DNA from: Porphyromonas sp. oral taxon 275
GTDB taxonomy: Bacteria; Bacteroidota; Bacteroidia; Bacteroidales; Porphyromonadaceae
Reading direction: 5' to 3'
Assembly: GCF_018127745.1 (NCBI RefSeq)
Contig: NZ_CP072333.1
Coordinates: 62,001 to 126,000 of the forward strand
DNA length: 64,000 bases
Shown here: piece after piece, positions 1 through 7,877 of the stretch
Position numbering within the stretch: the first letter of the stretch is position 1
Layout: each line of letters starts with the position of its first letter
The notes under the pieces: model-generated
Told to the model about the DNA's origin: nothing
Seen by the model: only the letters and a program-made list of their open reading frames with translations
Database searches by the model: none
Made by a program: the position numbers and the translations under genes

Positions 1-1
1 C

Positions 2-112
2 CAGGGCAGCTGTCTCTGGTGGTGTGCCGAGTATCTGTGGCCGAGTATGCCCTTCTTGCGCCGCGCCCTGCTCTTCGTCTATCGCCGCACGCTGCTGCGC
101 TGGGGCTGCTAG
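2..112 (+). CDS. 3' end of an unidentified protein (partial)
   Basis: The frame that starts at base 2 is open for 36 codons and ends in TAG at 110-112. A strong terminator hairpin follows within 20 bp, which supports this being a real gene end. The visible tail is rich in Trp, Leu and Arg (ending RRTLLRWGC), which could be a membrane-proximal or basic C-terminus. Too little is present to assign a family. Confidence 0.45.
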   Translation, partial: QGSCLWWCAEYLWPSMPFLRRALLFVYRRTLLRWGC

Positions 113-130
113 CTAAGCCTATCCCACTGC

Positions 131-169
131 GAAGGCTACCGCACCAATAGGGGTGCGGTAGCCTTTTTT
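131..169 (+). terminator. Rho-independent terminator
   Basis: A 14-bp perfect stem (AAGGCTACCGCACC pairing with GGTGCGGTAGCCTT) with a short loop is followed by a run of T. It ends the partial gene at the window start. Confidence 0.9.
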
Positions 170-345
170 GTTTCGCGAGCGGAGCCCGCCCCGAGCAGCT
201 TTTGGCCTCGGGAGTGGGCTCCTTGTGCTACGTTTGGTGTCGCTCTTTATCTTAGGGATAAGCCAAGGAGCTGCGAAGCCTCGATCTCCTTCGGCGAAGC
301 TGGGGTACATGCTGTGGGGCTGTCTCGGCTAAGGGGGAGGGTAGG

Positions 346-427
346 TGAGGGATATCCGTCAGCGCCGTGAGGGACGTCCGTCTGCCTCGCGGGGGATATC
401 CCTCAGAGGGCCGAGGGATATCCCTCA
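346..427. repeat. 82-bp four-unit palindrome array, copy I
   Basis: Four 16-bp near-palindromic cores start at 346, 368, 390 and 412 (TGAGGGATATCCGTCA, TGAGGGACGTCCGTCT, CGGGGGATATCCCTCA, CGAGGGATATCCCTCA) separated by 6-bp GC-rich spacers. The 22-bp register is exact. It lies between the terminator at 131-169 and the xseB promoter; the rest of this 450-bp gap shows nothing recognisable. Confidence 0.9.
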
Positions 428-616
428 GGGACGCTCCCGCAGGAGGGGCGCCTTACTTCTCCGTCTAAGGCCCGTGGCTGAGTGAAGTGGGGGGCTTTAC
501 TGGGCTGCTTCGGGGGCAAGACGTCTCTAGGTGTGCGGATAGCTGCGCGGGGGGCAGGTGCTGCCTTCGCCCGACTTCGCGCTTGTCTCGGCGGTGGCTC
601 TTGTGCCAAATCCCTG

Positions 617-624
617 TATCTTTG
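617..624 (+). promoter_or_regulatory. Bacteroidota -7 promoter element for xseB-ispD-recG
   Basis: TATCTTTG matches the Bacteroidota primary sigma -7 consensus TAnnTTTG and lies 22 bp before the xseB start. No convincing -33 TTTG at the canonical distance is visible. Confidence 0.7.
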
Positions 625-646
625 CACTATCTAGATAAGACAAGGT

Positions 647-865
647 ATGAAGGAGACCCTAAGCTATAAGGAGGCCACAGCGCGCCTCGAGCAGATCGTC
701 CGCTACATAGAGCAGGACAGCCCCGATGTCGATGAGCTCACCAAGCTCGTAGAGGAGGCGGTGCAGCTCTCGAAGTACTGCCGCCGCAAGCTCACCGAGG
801 CCGATAAGCAGCTGACGAGCCTCATGGCGCAGCTCAGCGAGGATAATGAGGAGGCCCATGGCTAG
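647..865 (+). CDS. xseB: Exodeoxyribonuclease VII small subunit
   Basis: A 72-residue, highly charged helical protein beginning METs and Lys-rich 'MKETLSYKEATARLEQIV', which matches the XseB family in length and in the conserved N-terminal pattern (Y/F-E-A-x-x-x-L-E-x-I-V followed by a coiled-coil hairpin). XseB pairs with the XseA catalytic subunit to degrade single-stranded DNA. XseA usually sits directly upstream, but here a terminator and repeat array separate xseB from the preceding gene, so the partner must lie elsewhere or be the truncated gene's neighbour. The stop overlaps the ispD start by 8 bp, indicating co-transcription with ispD and recG. Confidence 0.85.
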   Translation: MKETLSYKEATARLEQIVRYIEQDSPDVDELTKLVEEAVQLSKYCRRKLTEADKQLTSLMAQLSEDNEEAHG

Positions 866-1535
866 CCCTCATGAGGGGCGCTATGCCCTACTCGTGGCAG
901 GCGGCAGTGGCCTACGCATGGGCGCAGCGCTGCCCAAGCAGTTCCTCCCTTTAGGGGGGCGACCCGTCCTGATGCACACGCTGGAGCGCTTCGCCCCGCT
1001 GGTGGAGCGCCTCATCCTCGTACTTCCCGAGGAGCAGCGCGGCTACTGGGCAGAGCTCTGCGCGCAGCATCGCTTCACCCTCCCGCACGAGGTGACCGCG
1101 GGCGGCGAGACGCGTTTCCTTTCTGTCTCGGCAGGCCTCGGCCTCCTGCCCGAGGAAGGGCTGGTGGCAGTGCATGACGGGGTACGCCCGCTGCTGAGCG
1201 CTGGGCTCATCGAGGCTTGCTTCGAGGCCGCAGCACGCGCTGGCGCAGCCCTGCCTGCCCTCCCCGTCACCGACAGCCTACGCCAGCTGCAGGAGGGGAG
1301 CAGCCGCGCTGTCGACCGTGCCGACTACGTCGCCGTACAGACGCCGCAGACCTTCCAGCTGCGCCAGCTGCACGCCGCCTACCGTCAGCCCTACCGCCCG
1401 AGCTTCACCGATGACGCCTCCGTCTGGGAGGCGGCGGGCTTCGCAGCCCCCGAGCTAGTGCCTGGTGAGGCGCGCAATATCAAGCTCACCCAGCCGCTGG
1501 ACCTCAAGCTCGCCGAGCTCCTCCTGAAGGAATAA
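858..1535 (+). CDS. ispD: 2-C-methyl-D-erythritol 4-phosphate cytidylyltransferase
   Basis: This enzyme joins MEP and CTP to form CDP-ME in the non-mevalonate isoprenoid pathway, in the cytoplasm. The protein (225 aa, normal for IspD) carries the nucleotide-binding loop LLVAGGSGLRMG near residues 10-21 with the Lys of PKQF just after, the VAVHDGVRPL motif near residue 107, the VQTPQTF motif and the TDDASVWE motif, all diagnostic for IspD. I chose ATG 858 because it begins directly before the conserved N-terminal strand; ATG 846, in the same frame, would add only four residues. It overlaps xseB and is followed 24 bp later by recG, so the three form one operon. Confidence 0.93.
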   Translation: MASPHEGRYALLVAGGSGLRMGAALPKQFLPLGGRPVLMHTLERFAPLVERLILVLPEEQRGYWAELCAQHRFTLPHEVTAGGETRFLSVSAGLGLLPEEGLVAVHDGVRPLLSAGLIEACFEAAARAGAALPALPVTDSLRQLQEGSSRAVDRADYVAVQTPQTFQLRQLHAAYRQPYRPSFTDDASVWEAAGFAAPELVPGEARNIKLTQPLDLKLAELLLKE

Positions 1536-1559
1536 GCCCACCCCTAAGCCCGCCCCACG

Positions 1560-3653
1560 ATGTCCCTCCTCGAGACTGCGCTGACCTACCTGCCTGGTGT
1601 AGGGCCGAAGCGAGCCGCCGTGCTGGCCTCGGAGCTGGGGCTCTATACCTACCAGGACCTCCTGCTCTACTTCCCCACCAAGTACGTCGACCGCTCGCGC
1701 ACCTACCAGATCCGCGAGCTGCGCGGCGAGCTCCCGAGTATCCAGCTGCGCGGCTACATCCGTGACTACAAGGAGCTGGGGGAGGGGCGCAAGAAGCGCC
1801 TCGTGGCCTACTTCACCGACGGCACGGGGACGATCGAGCTGACGTGGTTCCGTTCGCTGGCGACCATCCGCAGGCTCTATCCCGAGGGGCGTATGTTCCT
1901 CGTCTTTGGCAAGCCCGTAGCCTTCGCGGGCGGCTACAGCATCACGCATCCCGAGCTGGATGATGCGGAGAAGGAGCAGGCTGTAGGCTCGGGGCTCATG
2001 CCTGTCTATCCCCTCACGGAGGCTGTGAGGCGCGTCGGGCTGGCGAGCCGACAGATGCGCCAGCTGCTCTACACGCTCAAGGAGCTGCTGCGCGGACAGC
2101 TCACCGAGCCCCTGCCCACCTCGCTCCTGAGGAGCGCCCAGCTCATGCCCTACGCCGAGGCGCTGGAGCAGATCCACTTCCCCGAGACGAAGGAGCTGCT
2201 GGAGGCAGCACGCAGGCGGCTGAAGTTCGACGAACTCCTCTTCATCCAGCTACGCCTGCTGGGGATGAAGCTCGAGCGTAAGAAGACTAGCCCTGGGCTC
2301 CTGCTGCCGCGCGTCGGCGAGCACTTCCGTAGCCTCTACGCGAGCCTACCCTTTGACCTTACGGAGGCGCAGAAGCGCGTCCTCAGAGAGATCCAGGCCG
2401 ACGTTGTCTCGGGGCGGCAGATGAACCGCCTCGTGCAGGGCGATGTGGGTAGCGGCAAGACGCTGGTCGCCCTCTTCGCGATGCTCCTGGCGGTGGACAA
2501 CGGCCACCAAGCCTGCCTGATGGCGCCGACCGAGATCCTCGCGCGTCAGCACCACGCCTCGCTGGCGGAGCTGCTCGAGCCCTTGGGGCTAGAGGTCGGG
2601 CTCCTCATCGGCAGCACACGCCGCCGCGAGCGCACCCGTCTGCACGCAGCTCTGGCCTCGGGTGAGCTGCCCATCCTCGTCGGGACGCATGCCCTCATCG
2701 AGCCCAGCGTACACTTCCACTCCCTAGCCCTCTGCATCATCGACGAGCAGCACCGCTTCGGCGTCGTGCAGCGCTCGGGGCTGTGGGCGAAGAACGCCTC
2801 CTGGTACCCCCATATCCTCACCATGAGCGCCACGCCCATCCCGCGGACGCTGGCCATGACCCTCTACGGCGACCTCGATATCTCCGTCATCGACGAGCTG
2901 CCCCCGGGGCGCAAGCCGATACAGACCTACCACGTCAGTGAGGGCGAGCTCTTCCGCGTCTACCGCTTCCTCGAGCAGCAGATCGCCGAGGGGCGGCAGG
3001 CCTATGTCGTCTTCCCCATGATCGAGGAGCAGGAGCAGTCCGAGCTGCGCGCGCTGCAGGAGGGGATGATGCGCTATCGCGAGCGCTTCCCCGAGCTCGA
3101 GGTGGTGATGGTGCATGGCAAGATGAAGCCCGAGGAGAAGGATGCCCAGATGCAGCGCTTCGTCTCGGGAGAGGCGCAGATCCTCCTGGCGACGACCGTC
3201 ATCGAGGTCGGGGTCAACGTGCCCAATGCCTCCGTGATGGTCATCGAGGGGGCCAATCGCTTCGGGCTGGCGCAGCTCCATCAGCTCCGCGGGCGCGTAG
3301 GCCGTGGGGCGAGTCAGAGCTATTGCATCCTCGTCACGGGCAGCAAGCTCGGCGAGGAGGCGCAGCGTCGCCTGCAGCTGATGGTGGAGACCAACGATGG
3401 CTTCGAGATCGCGGAGGCCGATATGCGCTTCCGCGGCTTCGGGGAGATCGACGGCACGCGGCAGAGCGGTCAGCTGCTGAGCCTGCGTATCGCCAATCCC
3501 GCCACCGATGGCGCTATGGTGCAGTACACGCGGGAGCTAGCCGAGCGCATCCTAGAGGCTGACCCCGAGCTGAGCCAGCCCGAGCACGCTCCGCTGCGTC
3601 GGCGTCTAGACGAGCTCTTCCGCGAGCGCCCGAGCTGGAGCCAGATCTCCTAG
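1560..3653 (+). CDS. recG: ATP-dependent DNA helicase RecG
   Basis: RecG remodels stalled replication forks and Holliday junctions. The 697-aa protein has the usual order: an N-terminal helix-hairpin segment (LTYLPGVGPKRA), the OB-fold wedge domain (about residues 60-150), then two helicase lobes. Visible motifs are Walker A GDVGSGKT near residue 294, the DEQH box (IIDEQHRFG) near 393, the SATPIPRTLAM motif, and the C-terminal RGRVGRG (motif VI) followed by the RecG-specific MRFRGFGEIDGTRQSG segment. It is the third gene of the xseB-ispD-recG unit. No anomalies are visible. Confidence 0.97.
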   Translation: MSLLETALTYLPGVGPKRAAVLASELGLYTYQDLLLYFPTKYVDRSRTYQIRELRGELPSIQLRGYIRDYKELGEGRKKRLVAYFTDGTGTIELTWFRSLATIRRLYPEGRMFLVFGKPVAFAGGYSITHPELDDAEKEQAVGSGLMPVYPLTEAVRRVGLASRQMRQLLYTLKELLRGQLTEPLPTSLLRSAQLMPYAEALEQIHFPETKELLEAARRRLKFDELLFIQLRLLGMKLERKKTSPGLLLPRVGEHFRSLYASLPFDLTEAQKRVLREIQADVVSGRQMNRLVQGDVGSGKTLVALFAMLLAVDNGHQACLMAPTEILARQHHASLAELLEPLGLEVGLLIGSTRRRERTRLHAALASGELPILVGTHALIEPSVHFHSLALCIIDEQHRFGVVQRSGLWAKNASWYPHILTMSATPIPRTLAMTLYGDLDISVIDELPPGRKPIQTYHVSEGELFRVYRFLEQQIAEGRQAYVVFPMIEEQEQSELRALQEGMMRYRERFPELEVVMVHGKMKPEEKDAQMQRFVSGEAQILLATTVIEVGVNVPNASVMVIEGANRFGLAQLHQLRGRVGRGASQSYCILVTGSKLGEEAQRRLQLMVETNDGFEIAEADMRFRGFGEIDGTRQSGQLLSLRIANPATDGAMVQYTRELAERILEADPELSQPEHAPLRRRLDELFRERPSWSQIS

Positions 3654-3833
3654 CGCCCTTGCCCCGCGTGCCGCGCTCGCTTGCTCCTCCCTCTTTCCCG
3701 CCCTTAGATGACCTTAGCCAAGGCCCTTCGCAGCCCACATCCCCGCCCCTCCACGAGGGGGATGAGCTGCCCTGGACGCTACTTCCCGAGACCGAATCCG
3801 CGTCCTTGGGGTGAGCACTGCACAGATTTTAAC

Positions 3834-3841
3834 TACCTTTG
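3834..3841 (+). promoter_or_regulatory. Bacteroidota -7 promoter element for typA
   Basis: TACCTTTG lies 30 bp before the typA start codon and matches TAnnTTTG. Confidence 0.65.
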
Positions 3842-3871
3842 CAGCCGTATATAAGAAGACATTAAGAACAG

Positions 3872-5674
3872 ATGCAGGACATTCGCAACGTAGCGATTAT
3901 CGCGCACGTCGACCACGGTAAGACGACGCTCGTAGATAAGATGCTACTCGCCGGTAAGCTCTTCAGAGATGATAAGGCTGCCGAAGTAGACACCTACCTA
4001 GATAATAATGATCTCGAGCGGGAGCGCGGGATCACCATCCTCTCCAAGAACGTAAGCATACGCTACAAGGACGTCAAGATCAACATCATCGACACGCCTG
4101 GGCACGCCGACTTCGGCGGTGAGGTAGAGCGCGTGCTCAACCTCGCCGATGGCTGTCTGCTGCTCGTCGACGCCTTCGAGGGCCCCATGCCGCAGACGCG
4201 CTTCGTCCTGCAGAAGGCCATCGAGATGGGGCTCAAGCCCATCGTCGTCATCAACAAGGTGGACAAGCCCAACTGCCGTCCCGAGGAGGTGCAGGACATG
4301 GTCTTCGACCTGATGTTTAGCCTCAACGCGAGCGAGGAGCAGCTGGACTTCGAGACCATCTATGGCTCGGCCAAGCAGGGCTGGATGAGCAAGGACTACA
4401 AGACCCCCACGGAGGACATCTCCATCCTCCTCGATACCATCATCGAGCAGATCCCCGCGCCCAAGCAGATCGAGGGTCCCGCACAGATGCTCATCACCTC
4501 GCTCGACTACTCGAGCTACGTGGGGCGTATCGCCGTGGGGCGCGTGCACCGCGGTACCTTCCGCGAGGGGCAGGACGTCGCCCTCTGCAAGCGCGATGGC
4601 TCGGTAGCGAAGATGCGCATCAAGGAGGTCAATATCTTCGAGGGCCTCGGCCGTGCCAAGGTCGAGAGCGTCTCCTCGGGCGACATCTGTGCGCTCATTG
4701 GGATTGAGGGCTTCGAGATCGGTGAGACGCTCACCGACGTCTCCACGCCCGAGCCGCTGGATACCATCGCGGTGGACGAGCCCACGATGAGCATGCTCTT
4801 CACGATCAATAACTCGCCCTTCTACGGCAAGGAGGGTAAGTTCGTCACCTCGCGCCACATCCACGACCGCCTGATGAAGGAGCTGGACAAGAACCTTGCG
4901 CTGCGCGTCGAGCCCGCCGAGACGGCCGATAGCTGGATCGTCTACGGGCGTGGTGTGCTGCACCTCTCCGTCCTCATCGAGACGATGCGCCGTGAGGGCT
5001 ACGAGCTGCAGGTAGGGCAGCCCCAGGTGATCATCCACGAGATCGACGGCGTCAAGCACGAGCCCGTCGAGCACCTCACGGTCAACCTCCCCGAGGAGTA
5101 CGCCAGCAAGATCATCGACGTCGTCACCCGTCGCAAGGGCGAGATGACGATGATGGACAACAAGAACGGCCGCACCTTCCTCGAGTTCACCATCCCCTCG
5201 CGCGGTATCATTGGGCTCAACAACTACGTCCTCACCGCTTCGGCAGGGGAGGCCGTCATGGCCCACCGCTTCCTCGAGTACCAGCCCTGGAAGGGCGACA
5301 TCGAGCGCCGCAGCAACGGCTCCATCATCGCCCTGGAGACGGGTACGGCCTATGCCTACGCCCTCAACAACCTCCAGAGCCGTGGCCGCTTCTTCATCTC
5401 CCCGCAGGAGGAGGTCTACGCCGGTCAGGTCGTAGGCGAGCACACCAAGGAGGGCGACCTCGCGGTGAACGTATGCAAGAGCAAGAAGCTGACGAATATG
5501 CGTGCCTCTGGCAGCGACGACAAGGTCTCGCTGGCGCCGCCCGTCGTCTTCAGCCTCGAGGATGCGCTGGAGTACATCCGCCCCGACGAGTACGTGGAGA
5601 TCACGCCGCACTCGATGCGTATGCGTAAGATCATCCTCGACGAGACGGAGCGCAAGCGCCAGAGCCGCGGCTAG
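3872..5674 (+). CDS. typA: Ribosome-associated GTPase TypA/BipA
   Basis: A 600-aa translational GTPase that acts on the ribosome and in 50S assembly, especially under stress. The G domain shows G1 AHVDHGKTT (residues 12-20), the switch region RERGITI, G3 [12 protein letters not shown] and G4 NKVDKP. Downstream are a beta-barrel domain II, EF-G-like domains III and V, and the TypA-specific C-terminal domain including the conserved [12 protein letters not shown] and [17 protein letters not shown] segments. Length and order match typA rather than lepA or fusA. It has its own promoter and a hairpin after the stop, so it appears to be a single-gene unit. A long antisense open frame across it is a codon-bias artefact. 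Confidence 0.97.
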   Translation: MQDIRNVAIIAHVDHGKTTLVDKMLLAGKLFRDDKAAEVDTYLDNNDLERERGITILSKNVSIRYKDVKINIIDTPGHADFGGEVERVLNLADGCLLLVDAFEGPMPQTRFVLQKAIEMGLKPIVVINKVDKPNCRPEEVQDMVFDLMFSLNASEEQLDFETIYGSAKQGWMSKDYKTPTEDISILLDTIIEQIPAPKQIEGPAQMLITSLDYSSYVGRIAVGRVHRGTFREGQDVALCKRDGSVAKMRIKEVNIFEGLGRAKVESVSSGDICALIGIEGFEIGETLTDVSTPEPLDTIAVDEPTMSMLFTINNSPFYGKEGKFVTSRHIHDRLMKELDKNLALRVEPAETADSWIVYGRGVLHLSVLIETMRREGYELQVGQPQVIIHEIDGVKHEPVEHLTVNLPEEYASKIIDVVTRRKGEMTMMDNKNGRTFLEFTIPSRGIIGLNNYVLTASAGEAVMAHRFLEYQPWKGDIERRSNGSIIALETGTAYAYALNNLQSRGRFFISPQEEVYAGQVVGEHTKEGDLAVNVCKSKKLTNMRASGSDDKVSLAPPVVFSLEDALEYIRPDEYVEITPHSMRMRKIILDETERKRQSRG

Positions 5675-5707
5675 CCGCCCCCAGCGCTAGCCTCTGCCGC
5701 TACAGCT

Positions 5708-5767
5708 AGCGGGGCCTGCCAGCAGGATGCGCCCCCAAGAGGGTGCTCCCGACTGGCAGGCCCCGCT
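5708..5767 (+). terminator. Hairpin after typA
   Basis: A 15-bp stem (AGCGGGGCCTGCCAG with CTGGCAGGCCCCGCT) encloses a second small hairpin. No T tract follows, so it is a probable rather than classical terminator. Confidence 0.55.
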
Positions 5768-5770
5768 GCC

Positions 5771-5799
5771 TTGCGATTGAGGCGAAAAGCCTAAATTTG
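5771..5799 (+). promoter_or_regulatory. Promoter of the symporter gene
   Basis: TTG at 5771-5773 and TAAATTTG at 5792-5799 are separated by 18 bp, close to the Bacteroidota -33/-7 spacing. The element fixes the translation start downstream at 5845 rather than at in-frame upstream ATG codons. Confidence 0.65.
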
Positions 5800-5844
5800 T
5801 CCTATCACTTAGTCCGCTCAGCAACTCCTCGCTACTACTACACT

Positions 5845-7053
5845 ATGCTATCACGACTACGTATAGGACTCCTGCCCCGCATCCTGCTGGCGCTCGTCCT
5901 GGGGATTAGCCTCGGAGGCTTCGTGCCTGAGGCCTTTGTGCGCTTCTTCCTCACCCTCAATGGGCTCTTCGCCCACTTCCTTGACTTCATCATCCCGCTG
6001 ATCATCCTGGCGCTGGTGGCCGAGGCCATCGGCAGCATCGGCCATCAGGCGGGACGTATGCTCCTCCTGACGGTAGCTATCGCCTACGGCTCGACGATCT
6101 TCTCGGGCTACCTGGCTTACTTTACGGGTGTGAGCATCTTCCCGCGGCTCATCGAGGGGGCAGAGACTTCAGCGATCGCAGCGCCTGCCGAGGGACTGCA
6201 GCCCTACTTCAGCCTCGAGCTGCCACCCGTCATGGGCGTGATGACCGCGCTGGTGCTGGCCTTCGTCCTGGGACTGGCGAGCGCACACCTCTCGGTGCCG
6301 ACGCTGCGCGGCCTCATCGTGGATATGAAGGAGGTGGTCACTAAGGTCATCGAGACGGTCATTGTGCCGCTCCTGCCGCTGTACATCTTCGGTATCTTCC
6401 TCGACATGGCCTCCAGCGGCAAGGTGCTGGGCGTGCTGTTGGTCTTCATCAAGATCATAGGCGTGATCTTCGTCCTGCATATCGGGCTGCTGCTCCTGCA
6501 GTACACGGTGGCGGGGCTCGTGACGCGGCGCAACCCGCTGAAGCTCCTCCTGACGATGATGCCTGCCTACTTCACCGCCCTCGGGACCTCCTCCTCGGCA
6601 GCGACCATCCCCGTGACGCTGGCCGGGGCGCGACGCAATGGCGTCAGTGAGGGCATCAGTGCCTTCGTCATCCCGCTCTGCGCTACCATCCACCTCTCGG
6701 GCAGCATGCTCAAGATCGTCTCCTGTGCCTTGGCCCTGATCCTGGTGAGCGGCGGGGCCTACGACCTCGGGCTTTTCACGCAGTTCATCCTGCTGCTGGG
6801 GATCACGATGGTCGCCGCCCCTGGCGTCCCTGGCGGGGCGATCATGGCCGCGCTGGCGGTGCTGGCCTCGGTGCTGGGCTTCACGGCGGAGCAGCAGGCC
6901 CTGATGATCTCACTCTACATCACGATGGACAGCTTCGGCACGGCCTGCAATGTCACGGGCGACGGAGCTATAGCCCTCGTCATTGATCGCCTGATCGCGA
7001 CGCCCAGTGAGGCGCCTGCGGCAGGCCCGACTACAGACAGTATAGATGGATAG
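5845..7053 (+). CDS. Dicarboxylate/amino acid:cation symporter (DAACS family)
   Basis: A 402-aa inner-membrane protein with eight or so hydrophobic segments and the re-entrant loop motifs of the glutamate/aspartate/serine:Na+ or H+ symporters. The serine-rich stretch ALGTSSSAATIPVTL (the family's HP1 signature) and the later PGGAIMAAL and MDSFGTACNVTGDG segments (HP2/TM8, substrate and cation binding) are visible. The substrate (glutamate, aspartate, serine/threonine or C4-dicarboxylate) cannot be settled from sequence. The start at 5845 is chosen because it directly precedes the first membrane helix and lies after the promoter. It overlaps the following HAD gene by 8 bp, suggesting co-expression. 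Confidence 0.88.
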   Translation: MLSRLRIGLLPRILLALVLGISLGGFVPEAFVRFFLTLNGLFAHFLDFIIPLIILALVAEAIGSIGHQAGRMLLLTVAIAYGSTIFSGYLAYFTGVSIFPRLIEGAETSAIAAPAEGLQPYFSLELPPVMGVMTALVLAFVLGLASAHLSVPTLRGLIVDMKEVVTKVIETVIVPLLPLYIFGIFLDMASSGKVLGVLLVFIKIIGVIFVLHIGLLLLQYTVAGLVTRRNPLKLLLTMMPAYFTALGTSSSAATIPVTLAGARRNGVSEGISAFVIPLCATIHLSGSMLKIVSCALALILVSGGAYDLGLFTQFILLLGITMVAAPGVPGGAIMAALAVLASVLGFTAEQQALMISLYITMDSFGTACNVTGDGAIALVIDRLIATPSEAPAAGPTTDSIDG

Positions 7054-7786
7054 ATATTCGCTTGCGCTCGCGCGCTACCGTCAGGAGCGTGGCCTCACGG
7101 CCGCGCTGCCTGCACTCCGTGCCGTCCTCTTCGATATGGACGGCGTCCTCTTCGACTCCATGCCCGCGCATAGCCGCTCCTGGGTGGAGGCCGCTCACAG
7201 TGTCGGCCTCGAGATGCAGCCCGAGGATGCCTACTGGTACGAGGGGCAGACGGGCAGCTATACGATACAGCTACTCTACGAGCGTTGCCTGGGGCGCAAG
7301 CCCAGTGCCGAGGAGACCAAGTACCTCTATGAGCTGAAGACCGAGCTCTTCGTCCGCTACGACGGAGGCGGTATCCTCGAGGGTGTCCCCGAGGTGCTGG
7401 CAGCGGTGTCGGACCTCGGGCGCCTCGTCGTCACGGGCTCCTCCCAGCCCACGCTGCTCTCACGTCTCGAGACGGCCTTCCCTGGGGTCTTCTCCCGTCC
7501 GCTGATGGTCACGGGCAAGGACGTCAAGCAGGGCAAGCCCTTCCCCGAGCCCTACCTGATGGGGCTGGAGAAGGCTGGGGTTGCCCCTGAGGAGGCGCTG
7601 GTGGTGGAGAATGCACCCATGGGCGTAGAGGCCGCCGTCGCTGCGGGCATCTTCACCATAGCGGTGAATACGGGCCTGCTGCCCGATAGCGCCCTCAGCG
7701 ATCGCGGTGCGCACCTTGTCTTCCCCTCGATGAAGGCGCTGGCGGAGGCCCTACCCGAGCTGCGCCGCCGCTGGACGATGGAGTAG
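7046..7786 (+). CDS. HAD-superfamily phosphatase / beta-phosphoglucomutase-like
   Basis: A 246-aa cytoplasmic haloacid-dehalogenase fold protein. Motif I is FDMDGVLFDS with the nucleophile Asp30 and acid/base Asp32, motif II is the VTGSSQ segment, the motif III lysine is in KQGKPFPEPY, and motif IV lies in VVENAPMGVEAAVAAG. The alpha-helical cap inserted after motif I and the GKP-PYL pattern place it in the beta-phosphoglucomutase/sugar-phosphatase subgroup (HAD subfamily IA). Its substrate is unknown. It overlaps the upstream symporter by 8 bp and ends at a convergent terminator shared with norB. Confidence 0.87.
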   Translation: MDRYSLALARYRQERGLTAALPALRAVLFDMDGVLFDSMPAHSRSWVEAAHSVGLEMQPEDAYWYEGQTGSYTIQLLYERCLGRKPSAEETKYLYELKTELFVRYDGGGILEGVPEVLAAVSDLGRLVVTGSSQPTLLSRLETAFPGVFSRPLMVTGKDVKQGKPFPEPYLMGLEKAGVAPEEALVVENAPMGVEAAVAAGIFTIAVNTGLLPDSALSDRGAHLVFPSMKALAEALPELRRRWTME

Positions 7787-7811
7787 CACCCGCCTCCTGT
7801 AGATACAAAGT

Positions 7812-7854
7812 AAGCCCCACATCACCTCCCTAAGCCTGAGGTGATGTGGGGCTT
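7812..7854. terminator. Bidirectional terminator between HAD gene and norB
   Basis: A perfect 17-bp stem (AAGCCCCACATCACCTC with its complement) has a 9-nt loop, with T-rich sequence after it on the plus strand and A-rich sequence before it. It sits between two convergent genes. Confidence 0.88.
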
Positions 7855-7877
7855 TCCTTTGCTTGCTCGCTAGGGGA

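Noticed and set aside
346..427. CRISPR array
   Set aside because: The cores are palindromic and repeated, but spacers are only 6 bp, unit number is fixed at four, and no cas genes are nearby. The same holds for the six other copies.
3998..5611. Long antisense open frame across typA
   Set aside because: It is the reverse complement of a well-conserved GTPase gene; its composition is low-complexity Leu/Val/Asp/Arg, as expected from GC-biased codon use, and it shows no family motif.
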